From contig CP142452.1 of assembly GCA_038049695.1 (NCBI GenBank), positions 71,925,501-71,989,500 on the forward strand: 64,000 nt of DNA, read 5' to 3'. The stretch is from Cinnamomum chago. Taxonomy: Eukaryota > Streptophyta > Magnoliopsida > Laurales > Lauraceae. A program made the translations under genes and the position numbers. Positions 11,650 through 22,739 of the stretch are shown piece by piece; the first letter of the stretch is position 1; every line of letters begins with the position of its first letter. The notes under the pieces are model-generated. The model did no database searches. It saw only the letters and a program-made list of their open reading frames with translations, and was not told where the DNA came from.

Positions 11650-12888
11650 ATCCTAACAATGATCAATCTAACCCCTTCACACTTACTTCCTTGGAAATTT
11701 ATAAAATTATAACACCTAATGGATCTTGCTTACCAAAAAACAAAAAAAAAAAACCAAAAAAAGAAGAAGATGTCTTTATAGAATTGAAACCCTAGGAATG
11801 CTAACAAGTGTATTTATATTAAAAGAAGCTTAAATTAAAGAAACAAAAGTAAAGATCGATACATGGCCATCGATAATTTATTTTTCAATAGAGAATGAAT
11901 AGAGGGGAAATGGGAATTGAATGCCTGGTGAATGGTCATCTTCTAGTAAATCAAATTGTAGCAAGGTCAATGCATGTCCCCTCTACATTCTACGTACCTT
12001 ACGTCGGCCATCACCAATGACCTCGTTTTCATTTAAAGCTCATTGACAACGATGAATTCATAGTAAGATTTCAATTCCTTACAAACAAACACGTGTAAGT
12101 CATATCATGATATGCATATTCATTGCATGTAACAAGAATATTAACGTCTTTCCATTTGTTAAAATTAGGCCAATCCCATTTATGTTAGAAGATTGCAATT
12201 TTCTTGTCTGATTCATTGTAGAAGAAAAGGCCATGTCACTCTCAAACGTCCTAGTATGTCAGGAAAAAGAAGCTACAACCTTTAGATTTGGATTAGTTAT
12301 GTTAACCAAATCTAGTCAAAAGTGAAGGTAAAATGGACGGCTTTAAGGGAAAGAATATATATATTTATATCATCCAGCACAGGTGGAGCCAGCATCTTCA
12401 AGCAACAATGCAAGGCAGCCAGGAGGATCAGGCACCATATGGCCACTGGCCAGTCTGATAAAACCATGGGCTGACAAACGACCACTTCAACTACTCCTAA
12501 TCTCCATGGGAAATTTCAGTACTGCAGCCTTCTCTGAAAATGAAGATTTACTTTTGGAAAGACAATGTGTGGATCAATCGAGTTGTGGAAATACAACTTT
12601 TGACAGATTGAACAAAATCAATTTATTCGATCTATTATACTATGAGTTGAGATTTATTTAACCTGTTTTCTTTAACTACTGTTTATAATTGGCCCTTGTG
12701 TGTTGGCCTAGAGAAAACTCAACTTCAACCGTTGTTGGGCTCACAGTCAAGTTAATTAATTGTATATTAAAAGTTGAATAACTCATGTGATTATGCACCT
12801 TCTAAGTAATTTTTTTTTATTCAATCAGGTATTTTACATATGATAAATTCGATGGTGGCCCAACTTCAATTGGGCCAACCAGATTTGC
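11650..12888. repeat. Repeat X, copy X0
   Basis: About 1.2 kb that recurs in diverged form at 18,440-19,340 (X1a), 20,028-20,860 (X1b) and in the duplicate of those (X2a, X2b). Landmarks are an ACACTTACTTCC start, a stretch with GAAAAGGCCATGTCACTCTC (12,224 onward), a TATA-like run at about 12,354-12,370 and a short ATG frame at 12,408. X0 has both the left part seen in X1b and the right part seen in X1a, so it is probably the fullest copy. No protein family is recognised. Confidence 0.7.
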
Positions 12889-13755
12889 TAGGTTGGAATA
12901 TCTGAGGCCTCTATCCGTGCCCAACCCAGCTTCCCTTAAATTTGGGCTGGTCCAATAGGGTTCAGGTGTAAGCTCGACCGATGCTCTTGATCAACATTTA
13001 AACCTTGATCTTTTTCTTGCCCACCAGATTCATGGTTTAGATCATCTTTTATGCAGCAAAGCTGGCTCAAAACCGAATCTCATTTCTCTGTTTTTTTTAT
13101 ATATCTTTATAAACAATGTAATCTTGGGATTATACTTTTCAGACTTGAAAATCATAGGAGTAAGAGGATCAGAAGGTGTTGATTTGGATTAGCACTGGGC
13201 AAATATCGCTTTAATCGGATTATCAACCCGTTGTTCTAGGGCCCCAAAGTTCCATAGATATGCTAGTGAGTTTTTAATCATGTTCCCAATCCAGCGATGA
13301 GTAATGGTGATATCAATCCCATGTTGCATTTGATTGCAAGTGACAGGAGTTATGTTGGAAGATGGCTTCGATAACTTAGACAATGGGAGATACACACTAG
13401 CTACAGCTTAATTACAAAATACAAATTTCACTAAGAACAAGAACCACTTTATAAATTTTACACAAATACACTATTACAAATGAATACACTTTTAAGCAAA
13501 CACACTTACAAGCAAGAAACTCACTCACTACACTTTACTCAATACACTCACTCACTACAAAGGAGTACTCACTCTAATTTCTCACTACACACTTCAGTGT
13601 GTCCCAGTTCACACAACACTCAATCACTTGAGTTGTGTCTCACTTGTATGCCATGCACCTCTATTTATAGCCTACTGAGACTTAGGTCGGTGAAGAGCAT
13701 GTGGCTCTTTAGTGGGAAACGTGGCCCAATGCACACCATGCATTATGTCGGTTTG
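12889..13755. other. Intergenic DNA with a CACT-rich stretch
   Basis: No gene is seen. The 13,460-13,660 part is rich in CACTCACTACA-like words and is followed by CTATTTATAGCC, which resembles a long-terminal-repeat or promoter region, but no paired repeat was found. A reading frame starting here at 13,480 is an accidental extension of the LINE-B frame. Confidence 0.4.
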
Positions 13756-13773
13756 AAGTCACTAGACTTTTCT
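13756..13773. repeat. LINE-B target-site duplication, left copy
   Basis: AAGTCACTAGACTTTTCT here is identical to 15,697-15,714. The first two A of the right copy cannot be told from the poly-A tail, so the duplication is 16-18 bp. Confidence 0.9.
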
Positions 13774-15561
13774 CTCAAATGGATCAACCTCATTAAGGAA
13801 TGTGTTTGTACTGCAAAAGGCTCGGTCCTTATTAATAGATCTCCCTGTGGCTTTTTCAGCTCTTCTTATGGATTAAGACAAGGGGACCCTCTATCCCCTT
13901 ACCTATTCATCCTTGCTGAAGAAATATTTAGCCTCAACATCCAAAACCTGGTTTCCAACAGTTCCATCTCTCCTCTCTCCTCTGTTCCAAATACCCCTTG
14001 CCACCTCCTGTATGCAGATGATATCCTTTTGTTCCTAAAAACCCATAAAAGGAGCCTCTTAGCCTTGAAAGAGGTAATCTCAAATTACCAAGAAAATGCT
14101 GGTCAATCCATTAACTTGGAAAAAAATAATCTGTTCATTGGCAAATGCAATCACAGGAAGAGAAGACAAATCCTGGACATTACAAATATTCAAGATAGAC
14201 CTCTGAACTCTTCCTACCTCAGAGTTCCTCTCATTATTGGCATCCCAAGAAGACAGCACTTCACCCCTCTGTTGGACAGATTTCTTAGCAAGCTCACAGG
14301 CTGGAAGTCCAAGCTTCTATCCATTGCTGGCAGAAGAATTCTGGTAAGGCATGTGCTCAGTAGCCTGCCTATCCACATTGCCATGATCCTTCCTATCCCT
14401 AAGTCAATCTGCTCTACCTTGGAGACTATCATGAGAAACTTTCTCTGGTCTGGGGGAGCTCTCAGGCAGAATAGAAGTCAGGTCAACTGGGCAACAGTCA
14501 CCCTTCCTACTTCTGAAGGAGGTCTGGGAATCAGGCGAATTCATGAGCAAAATGTAGCTTCATTCATTAAACTGGGTTGGACTGCTTCCACGACAGACTC
14601 TCTATGGGCTAGATGGATGGTTAGCAGATACTTCCCAAGATCTTCTCTCTGGCACCCCTCCTCTTCCAAAGTAGGCTCCTGTATTTGGCGGAAAATTAGG
14701 TCCTCCGCTCACTTCATTCAATCTGGGAGCTCTTGGAAAATTGGAGATGGCAGACTGGTTGACCTCTGGTATGATAATTGGATGGAAGTAGGTAGCTTGG
14801 CTTCTCAGTTTCCTTCCTTCCTTTCCCCCCCCAACCAGAACCTCCACTCCCTCTGGGATGGTAATCAATGACTGTCTCCTCTAGATATCCCCAGTGATGT
14901 GGCAGCCTCTTTGCAAGAAGGTGTCCAGCTCCTTTCCTTGGATCCTCTCTCCAAAGATTCTCTCCTATGGAACTCCCACGAGGATCATAGCCTCTCTACC
15001 AAAGAAGCTTGGCAATCGGTCAGAGCTAGGATCCCCTCTGCTTACTGGTCGAATTGGGCCCCCTTGGTCTGGAACCACTTTCAGCAGCCGAGGGTTTCTT
15101 TCTTTGCCTGGAGGCTCCTGCATGGCAAAACTCCCTCTCATATCTGGCTTCAACACTGTGGCTTCAGTTTGGCCTCCAGGTGCAGTCTGTGCTCCCAGGC
15201 GGAAGAGTCTTCTCTCCATCTGTTTTTTCTCTGTTCCTTCTCCTCTGATATCTGGAACTGGATCATGTCCTCAGCTGGAACTGCAGTTGCTGGCCCTCTT
15301 CTCCCCTCCAAGATCTGGCAAGCCCTCTCCCACAGCAGTGACAGACTTGCTTGTAAAGGTGTTGCAGTCATCTTCTTCTCTACAGCTTTTGCTCTTTGGA
15401 AATGTAGGAATGAAGCCACCTTCAACAACCTCAGTGCCTCCAAGGTGAAGGTCACTCTCTTCCTGACTGAGATCCTCTCTGCTTCTCTCAAGAGAATTTC
15501 CAAGCCCTTCTCTGGTAGACCTCTAAAAACCTTTTGTAATTTTTTATTTTCCAATCCTTAA
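13774..15561 (+). pseudogene. LINE-B ORF2 fragment: reverse transcriptase and C-terminal zinc-binding domain
   Basis: The frame contains the second half of the reverse transcriptase (GLRQGDPLSPYLF, catalytic YADD near 14,014), the thumb and connection region, and after an in-frame TGA (14,869-14,871) the zf-RVT-type domain with FFAWRLLHGKTPSHIW and CSLCSQAEESSLHLFFLC. It ends at TAA 15,559-15,561. The endonuclease and the first reverse transcriptase motifs are missing through 5' truncation, so no functional protein can be made. The TGA may stem from CGA or TGG by one transition. Confidence 0.9.
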
Positions 15562-15696
15562 GCTGGCCTTGTGTTTTTGGTTGGTTGGTTTCTCCTCTCT
15601 GGTTGTTGTTCCCTGTTCTTTTTTTCTTTTGGGCTTTTAGCCTCAGTTTCTCCTCTCTCTTCTCTTAATACAAATGACAATTTAGCAAAAAAAAAA
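13774..15696 (+). mobile_element. 5'-truncated L1-type LINE (LINE-B) with poly-A tail
   Basis: The element starts abruptly inside the reverse transcriptase and ends with a 3' UTR and a poly-A run (from 15,687), flanked by an exact 16-18-bp target duplication. That is the typical outcome of incomplete target-primed reverse transcription. It belongs to the same broad family as LINE-A: both code KWIN, GSVLIN and GLRQGDPLSPYLFILAEEI in the shared region, with many differences, so they are separate lineages or old copies. Confidence 0.93.
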
Positions 15697-15714
15697 AAGT
15701 CACTAGACTTTTCT
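15697..15714. repeat. LINE-B target-site duplication, right copy
   Basis: Identical to 13,756-13,773; immediately follows the poly-A tail. Confidence 0.9.
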
Positions 15715-16738
15715 TGACTACATGAAGTCGGTTGTGTGAAGAGGTGGGAGACTTTTAGACTAAAGTAGTGTCTAGAAAACTCAAGAACCCAGGAGATATA
15801 TATTACAAAAGTGTTTGACTAACAGATTAGCCATGCATTAAAGGCATTGGATTGATCATAGGTAGGCCTCATTATACAAAATGACAAATGAATTTTTAAC
15901 CAAGCAAATATATTTTTCTTTTAATGATAATTTGATAATTGCCAATAGAAACAAATACCATGTGTGGGAGGGTACGGATTATCATAGGTAGGCCCCATTT
16001 CTCAATCTATAAATTAATTTTCTTTCTTTTAGGGTTTTTTTTTTTAAATCATGACTCAATCAAACATTGGTTAATTAATTAGTCGCAGTAGCGTTAAATT
16101 GCGATTAGTGGCAATTTGCAGGGGTAGTGATTTGTATTAGTGTTTGGATTAATCATGTGTGGGCCCCATTTCAAACATGTTCTTTTATCATTTTAAAATT
16201 TTTCCCAAATAAGGAAGGTGGAAACATTGACTAAACATAGTTCCACAAAACCATTGAGACTTCTCTGTTATTTAATCAAACTCTTTATTGCATAAAGCTG
16301 ATAGAATACATGTGTGGGTCGCCGATCAACAGATCACATGTATTTGGATTCTACACATTACATTAGACAAAAAGCAACTTCTCCTCTATTATCATAAAGA
16401 AAGAATCGAAAAGAAAGACGTCTTCACTTCTGAAACTAAACATCTGCATTTCTCTCCTTTTATTTCATTCTGCACTAAATTGAAAGATGTATAATGCTGT
16501 TCTGCAAAACCAAATCAATAGGGAAAAGAACGTCAATGCATGAAGTATATATATTAAGAAACAGGCCTTAATTAACAAGTGAGTGCTAAAAGCAAGCTTA
16601 CTTTTTTCATTACAGCACTCTTCTTAGTAATGATGAGGAGGAGGAGGTGAAGTATACAAGTAGACAGGTGGAGGGGGTGACTTGTACTTGTAAACTGGGG
16701 GAGGTGGTGGTGGAGACTTGTATATGTAGGGTGGCAGC

Positions 16739-17512
16739 TCATGGTGGGGTGGTGACTGGTGGGGGAGGAGACTTGTATTTGTAAGCTGGTGGGGGTGGTG
16801 ACTTGTACTTGTAAACTGGGGGAGGTGGTGGTAGAGATAACTTGTCTATGTAGGGTGGCAGCTCATGGTGGGATGGTGGGGGAGGAGACTTGTATTTGTA
16901 AGGTGGTGGTGGTGGTGACTTGTACTTGTAGACTGGGGTTGGTGGAGGTGGTGACTTGTACTTGTATGGAGGTAGCTCATGGTGGGGTGGTGGTGGTGGT
17001 GACTTGTACTTGTAGGGAGGTGGAGGTGGTGACTTATACTTGTACACTGGGGTTGGTGGAGGTGGTGACTTGTATTTGTATGGAGGTAGCTCATGGTGGG
17101 GTGGCGGGGGTGGTGACTTGTACTTGTATGGAGGATGATGATGCTCCTTGTGGGGCGGTGGAGGAGGAGACTTGTACTTATATGGAGGATGAGGATGCTC
17201 CTTGGGGGGTGGTGGAGGAGGAGACTCGTATTTGTACACTGGGGTGGGTGGTGGTGGGGGTGGTGACTTATACTTGTAAGGAGGCAACTCATGATGGGGT
17301 GGTGGTGGAGGAGGAGATTTGTACTTGTAGACATGGGGAGGAGGTGTGTAGTAGTAGGGAGGATGAAGAGGCTTCTCAGGAGGCGGTGGTGGAGATGAGT
17401 AGTAGTAGTTGGCACTAGTCTCTAGAGGCAAACTAAGGGAAACCACTACCACCAAGAGGGTGGCAATGGAGGCGGCCCTCTTCTCTACTATTCTTCCCAT
17501 ATTCACTCCCAT
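16739..17512 (-). CDS. Extensin (SPPPP/YKYK hydroxyproline-rich cell-wall protein), copy 1
   Basis: This single-exon gene codes a secreted structural wall protein. A hydrophobic signal peptide ([19 protein letters not shown]) precedes YYY and then more than a dozen SPPPP blocks alternating with [14 protein letters not shown] and PVYKYK. In extensins the prolines are hydroxylated and glycosylated and the tyrosines cross-link the protein in the wall. The upstream in-frame codon at 17,539 is TTG and lies too near the TATA box (17,554-17,561), so ATG 17,512 or the better-context ATG 17,500 is the start. Predicted transcription starts near 17,530. The stop at 16,739 follows [10 protein letters not shown]. 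Further extensin-like sequence ending PPPHHY plus stop (to about 16,625) lies downstream in another frame, so an ancestral frameshift probably shortened the C-terminus. Repeat-driven slippage explains such changes. Confidence 0.9.
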   Translation of the reverse strand: MGVNMGRIVEKRAASIATLLVVVVSLSLPLETSANYYYSSPPPPPEKPLHPPYYYTPPPHVYKYKSPPPPPPHHELPPYKYKSPPPPPPTPVYKYESPPPPPPKEHPHPPYKYKSPPPPPHKEHHHPPYKYKSPPPPPHHELPPYKYKSPPPPTPVYKYKSPPPPPYKYKSPPPPPHHELPPYKYKSPPPPTPVYKYKSPPPPPYKYKSPPPPSHHELPPYIDKLSLPPPPPVYKYKSPPPPAYKYKSPPPPVTTPP

Positions 17513-17553
17513 ATGGGTGGTTTCTATGCTCTTAAGCAACCCCCAGCACCACC

Positions 17554-17561
17554 CTTATATA
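17554..17561 (-). promoter_or_regulatory. TATA box of extensin copy 1
   Basis: TATATAAG on the minus strand, about 50 nt upstream of the first ATG; the same element is conserved at 34,328-34,335 in copy 2. Confidence 0.75.
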
Positions 17562-17569
17562 GTTACTAA

Positions 17570-18439
17570 TTTACCTCAAAACCTACCTAATTCATCTTGG
17601 TGAAAGACAATTGTCCAATCACTTGTGTTTAAAATATTGGACTTAATCAACTTAGATCTAGAACCCACAAGGCATCAACGACTGCAAGCTAAGCACGCAA
17701 TATACTATATGTCACTCCTTTTTTCTAATCAAATGATTCCATCCTTTGAAGTCTGCGGGAAGGTTCCCGGTTCCCATATTCATTCAAATCTGTGTAGCTC
17801 TCAAAGAAAACTAGGCCCTACGGCCAGCTTTTTTGAATCATAAGGCTGACTTCGAGGCTGCTTTTGTTCTAATCTGTCTGTCTGTCTCTCTCTCCTGTGA
17901 GTTGCATGGCTAGATCTAACTTTGTTGTGGGGGAAAAAAAATATTTTTTTGTATGTACTGGCTGGCATGGATATTATTTTACCGGGTAAGGGGAGTACAA
18001 CCACCTACTACATGGTGCCCAATAGCTGTCGACCATGATAGAGGAAGTTACCCATACAAGAAGAATATCAGGATATAGTAGTTCGAAATTTGAGTTTTTA
18101 CTTGTAATATTGCCGTAAAAACTGTCATATTCATATATTAGTTTTTAAATAACTAAAATTTTTAAACAAATTGCATGATACATATAGAAGAAGTTGTTAA
18201 AAATAATTCTTAGGGGTGTTACAAAACTTTTTAATTTTGATTTTGATAATATCTCGACTTTCTTATAAAATCTCAGTTTTGACAATATTTTGCATTAAGA
18301 TGAGATAGAAGTTTAATCATAGTTATGAGGTGGCAACTTTTAACTAAACACATACAGCTATATAATTTCAGGTTAAGAAGAAGTCATGTTCTAATGAAAT
18401 TAATAGATGTATTGGGTTAAGAAAAAGTCATGGGTGGTA
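17570..18439. other. Spacer upstream of extensin copy 1
   Basis: AT-rich non-coding DNA, duplicated at about 34,345-35,225. It includes a CT-rich stretch near 17,875-17,895 (longer in copy 2, 34,636-34,680). No gene is seen. Confidence 0.5.
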
Positions 18440-19340
18440 CTTAACCGTATAATCATTGTCCCATCTATTTTCTACATACCTTACGTCGACCATCATGTAC
18501 CCGTTTTCAATTAAAGCTCATTGACAAGGATGAATTATTCGTAGTAAGATTTCAATGGCATACAAACAAACACGAGTAAGTCATATCATATGCATATTCA
18601 TTGAATGTAACATGAATATTAACGTGTTTCCATTGTTAAAATTAGGCCAATCCCATTTATGTTAGAAGATTGCGATTTTCTTGTCTGATTCATTGTAGAA
18701 GAAAAGGCCATGTCACTCTCAAACGTCCTAGTATGTCAGGAAAAAGAAGCTACAACCTTTAGATTTGGATTAGTTATGTTAACCAAATCTAGTCAAAAGA
18801 GAAGGTAAAATGGACGGCTTTAAGGGAAAGAATATATATATTTCTATCATCCAGCACAGGAGGAGCCAGCATCTTCAAGCAACAATGCAAGGCAGACAGG
18901 AGGATCAGGCACCATATGGCCACTGGCCAGTCTGATGAAACCATGGGCTGACAAACGACCACTTCAACTACTCCTAAGCTCCATGGAAATTTTCAGTACT
19001 GCAGCCTTGTCTGAAAATGAAGATTTACTTTTGGAAAGACAATGTGTGGACCAATCGAGTTGTGGAAATACAACTTTTGACAGATTGATCAAAATCAATT
19101 TATTCTATTATACTATGAGTTGAGATTTATTTAACCTGTTTTCTTTAGCTACTGTTTATAATTGGCCCTTGTGTGTTGGCCTAGAGAAAACTCAACTTCA
19201 ACCGTTGTTGGGCTCACAGTCAAGTTAATTGTATATTAAAACTTGATTAACTTATGTGATTATGCTCCTTCTAAGTAATTTTTTTTATTCAATCAGGTAT
19301 TTTTCATATGTTAATTCGATGGTGGCCCAACTTCAGTTGG
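18440..19340. repeat. Repeat X, copy X1a
   Basis: Corresponds to the right three quarters of X0. It contains a TATA-like run (about 18,832-18,842), then ATG 18,884 opening a 16-codon frame (MQGRQEDQAPYGHWPV) that X0 has with one change (R to S). The duplicate X2a is split by the gag-like insert. Confidence 0.75.
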
Positions 19341-19536
19341 CCCAACCAGATTGATGGAGCCCATAATCTGAAGTAAGCAGGTTGAGAATGCAGCCACATT
19401 TTGTTTTGGTGCCCATCTCTCATCATGCTGTGTGCTCCATAGATGATGAAGCCATCATTTTCAATCAGCCCTAGCTAGGAATGTAAAGTAAACGAGCGAC
19501 CCAAGTTTAGATTGACATGTGGACCGAGCGGGAGAA

Positions 19537-20024
19537 TGTTAGAATTATTGTGGTTAAGTGTGACCCAATGACCACAAGCCCATGTGGGTCCCACACTTTG
19601 GATGACCAACTCACTTAAAAACACATATATTGGTGAGTCTCCTTAATAGAGATGTCTTTGGTGTTTAGGGAAAATTGCTAACCTGATCTGATAGAGTTTT
19701 CTCTACTAAGAAGAATCTAAATTCTAGCTAATTGAATTTAAACTCCATGATGAGAAGAAAGTTGTTTAGGAAAACCTATATATAGGGTTTAGTGGTTATA
19801 GCTCCTCTCTACACTAATACATTGGTTGGCCCATTGATATCACTTAGAAAAGCAATAGTGGATGAGTAGTAAATCCCTAGTAAAATGTAGTGGTTTAGAT
19901 AAGGCGAACATGATGGAGTCAGGTATGTGTTTAAATTTCATGATTTATGTTGTGTTATTCAAATCTATCATATATTTGTGTATTTGTGTAGATCCCATTA
20001 AAGTATGTTCGTCCAAAACTAACA
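19537..20024 (+). repeat. Possible solo LTR-like sequence
   Basis: Starts TGTTAGAATTATTG and ends CCAAAACTAACA, giving TGTTAG/CTAACA terminal inverted bases, with a TATATATAGGG run at about 19,780 that would fit an LTR promoter. No 5-bp target duplication is visible and no partner repeat exists in the window. A duplicate lies near 39,857-40,348. Confidence 0.3.
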
Positions 20025-20027
20025 CAA

Positions 20028-20860
20028 TCTACGACCCCCTCACACTTACTTCCCTTGAAAATCTATAAAATTATAACACCTAATGGATTTTTCTTACAAA
20101 AAAAAAAAAAAAGTCTTTATAGAATTGAAATCCTAGGAATGCTAACAAGTGTATTTTTAATAAAAGAAGCTCAAATTAAATAAATAAAGGTGAAGATCGA
20201 TACATGGCCATCAATAATTTAACCTTTCATGGAAATGAATGGATCTAGGGGAGATGGGAATTGAATGCCTGGTGAATGGTCATTCTCTAGTAAATCAAAT
20301 CATAGCGAGGTCAACGTTGCATCCATTCTACCTTTTGTTGACCTTCACCAGTGACCTCATGTTCCTTTGAAGCTAGCCCCATGCAAACAAATTAACATAA
20401 GGCTCCACGATGTAAAGAAAGTACATGATCCCACTTATATATGTTAAAAGATTGCAATTTTCTTCTCTGATTCATTGTAGAAGAAAAGGCCATGTCACTC
20501 TCAAAACGTCCTACTATATCAGGAAAAAGTGAGTTGAATAAAACCAATTTATTCTATTATATTATGAGTTGAGATTTTTTTAATCTGTTTTCTTTTAGCT
20601 ACTTCAACCAGTGTCGGGCCCACAGTCAAATTAATTAAATGTGAAAACTTGATTAACTCGTGCGATTCTACTCCTACTAAGTAAATTTTTTTAATCAAAC
20701 GGGTATATTACATGTGATCAATTTGATAGTGAACCAAACTCCAATTGGGCCAACCAGATTGTTGGAGCCCATGATAGAAAGTAAAAGGTTGAGAATATAA
20801 GAACATTTTGTTTTGGTGGTCAGCTCATCATGGTGTGTGCCCTTCAATCTTGAAGCCATT
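20028..20860. repeat. Repeat X, copy X1b (internally deleted)
   Basis: Matches X0 from its ACACTTACTTCC start through the GAAAAGGCCATGTCACTCTC block. It then jumps from GGAAAAAG directly to the AATTTATTCTATTAT region, so the TATA and short-ORF segment is missing. Confidence 0.7.
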
Positions 20861-22139
20861 ATATATATTTTTTTGAGTGACCTAGAGGAGAGACTACGAA
20901 CCCATCTAAAGAGATTATATTTAGTCACTCTAATGTAAAGTAAACGAGCCGACCCAAGTTAAGATTGACAAAGCTAATTCTCAAGCTCAAATCAAGTCAC
21001 CAAAGCTCAAGTTAGCTCAAGCGGGAGTCAAGCTTGAAAACCCCTTCTCTGCTCAAGCTCGATTACAAAGAAAGTACAATGTGACACTGTCTCATGTGCC
21101 ATTATAATAAAGCCAGTGCAATACACATAAGTTAAATTGCATGCAAATTGAATAATAAATTGAAACTTTATTATATTTGAATTGAATGATAAATCCATTT
21201 GTTTAATCATGATAATATCTATATTTATATTATAAAACAATTAGATAAAAGAATCCATTTATGGCACTTCAATAATATGTGAGTAAATATTTATAAATCA
21301 ATTTTTCGTTCTTTTGGCTTAAATTATTTGTATATTTAGATAAATGTTTATAAAAGTTTGGATTCTTTAGTGGAATTTGTAGGGGATGGAAAGAGACATT
21401 TTGGATGAGACCATATATCAAATTTGAAGCCAATCTCATGCCTCTAACCCCTTCTTCCATGACCCACAAATTTAATGACTTTATATTAAAGGAAAAAATT
21501 TGACCCTTGATCCAATTGTACGTTCCAATCCATTATGATAGGTGAAAGTTAAATGAGTTTAGTATACTTAAGGAGATTCCATGTGTGTGGATGGTTCGGA
21601 TGCGTTATAAAGTCAACTTTGGTGAGGGATCGATGATTCTCATTAAAGGCTTACTTCAATCTACTTTGTATGAGAAAGTGGTTCTAGAATCACCAAAATA
21701 TCAGCAGAAAATCAAATCAAATCTTACTGTGGGCTCAGCTAAATAGCATAGTCAATGAAATATCAGCAGAAAATCAAATCAAATCAAATCTTAAGGTGGG
21801 CTCAGCTAAATAGCATAGTCAATGAGGCTAGGAGTGCCCTTGGGCTGAGCCTAGATATGTAATCACTACAAGAAAAATGACTTTTCCCGGCGCACATTTT
21901 CGCCGCTAAAAACTACTAAAATCGTAGTGAAATCTCTTTTGCGACGATTTAACATCGCCGCAAAATCGCCGCAGTTAACCCTTCACTTATGCTTTTAACC
22001 GGCGCAAATGAAAATTCGTCGCGAAAACCACTACTTTTTGCAGCGTTTTTTTTCGTCGCTATTAGTGATCACAAACGCCGCAAAATATCAATCAGCTTTC
22101 AGTTATAAGTCGTTGCTAATGGTCATTTGCAATGAGCAA

Positions 22140-22700
22140 AATTTAATTCCAGCGATTATTTATCGCCGGAAAAGCTACTGGAATTTAGTTTTCCCATCAA
22201 TTAAAACATTCGTCACAAAAAGTATTTCGCTGGTAATCCTCTATTGCAACGACTATTTATCGCCGCAAAAACTATTTTACCAACTTCTAATCTCTAGCGA
22301 CCAAAATTTATAATCGCTGCAATTGAGTTTTCCCAGCGTTTAGTTAACTTGTCGCAAAAAGGATTTTGCTGGCAATACTCGATTGCAGCAACTATTTATC
22401 GCTGGAAAATCTATTTTACAACTGCCAATCTCTAGCGACCAAAATTTATAATCGCTGTAATTAAGTTTTCCCATCGTTTAGTTAACTCGTCGCAAAAGAT
22501 ATTTCGCTGCTAAAACTTAGTCGCAGCGACTATGTATCGCCAGAAAATTGTTTTAGCATATGACCGTAATTTAGCGACCAAAATTTGTAATCGCTGCAAT
22601 AGAATTTTCCTAGCATTTATAGAATTCGCGTCGTAAAAAGTATTTTGCTGGTAAAACTCTATTGCAGCGACTATATATCGCCAGAAGAATTTTTAAGCAG
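22140..22700. repeat. CACTA subterminal tandem repeats, period about 139 bp
   Basis: AGCGACCAAAATTT recurs at 22,296, 22,434 and 22,573 (last copy AAATTTG), with TATTTATCGCCG and TCGCAAAA words between. Such arrays are binding sites for the accessory transposase protein in CACTA elements. Confidence 0.75.
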
Positions 22701-22739
22701 CATTTAGGTACTTCGTCGCCTGTTTGATATAGTTAGGAA

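Noticed and set aside
13480..13773. N-terminal extension of the LINE-B frame
   Set aside because: The target duplication places the element start at 13,774; the upstream codons are host DNA that happens to be open.
16846..17415. Histidine/serine/threonine-rich minus-strand frame in extensin copy 1 (also 33,458-34,189)
   Set aside because: It is the +1 frame of the extensin repeats.
16759..17418. Long plus-strand frame (Cys/Thr/Val-rich) across extensin copy 1, and the similar frame at 33,515-34,192
   Set aside because: Antisense reading of the proline-codon repeats; low complexity and no start context. The minus strand has a signal peptide and TATA box.
17513..17539. Upstream in-frame start of extensin copy 1 (and the equivalent before 34,286 in copy 2)
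   Set aside because: The codon is TTG and lies within about 25 nt of the TATA box, before the expected transcript start.
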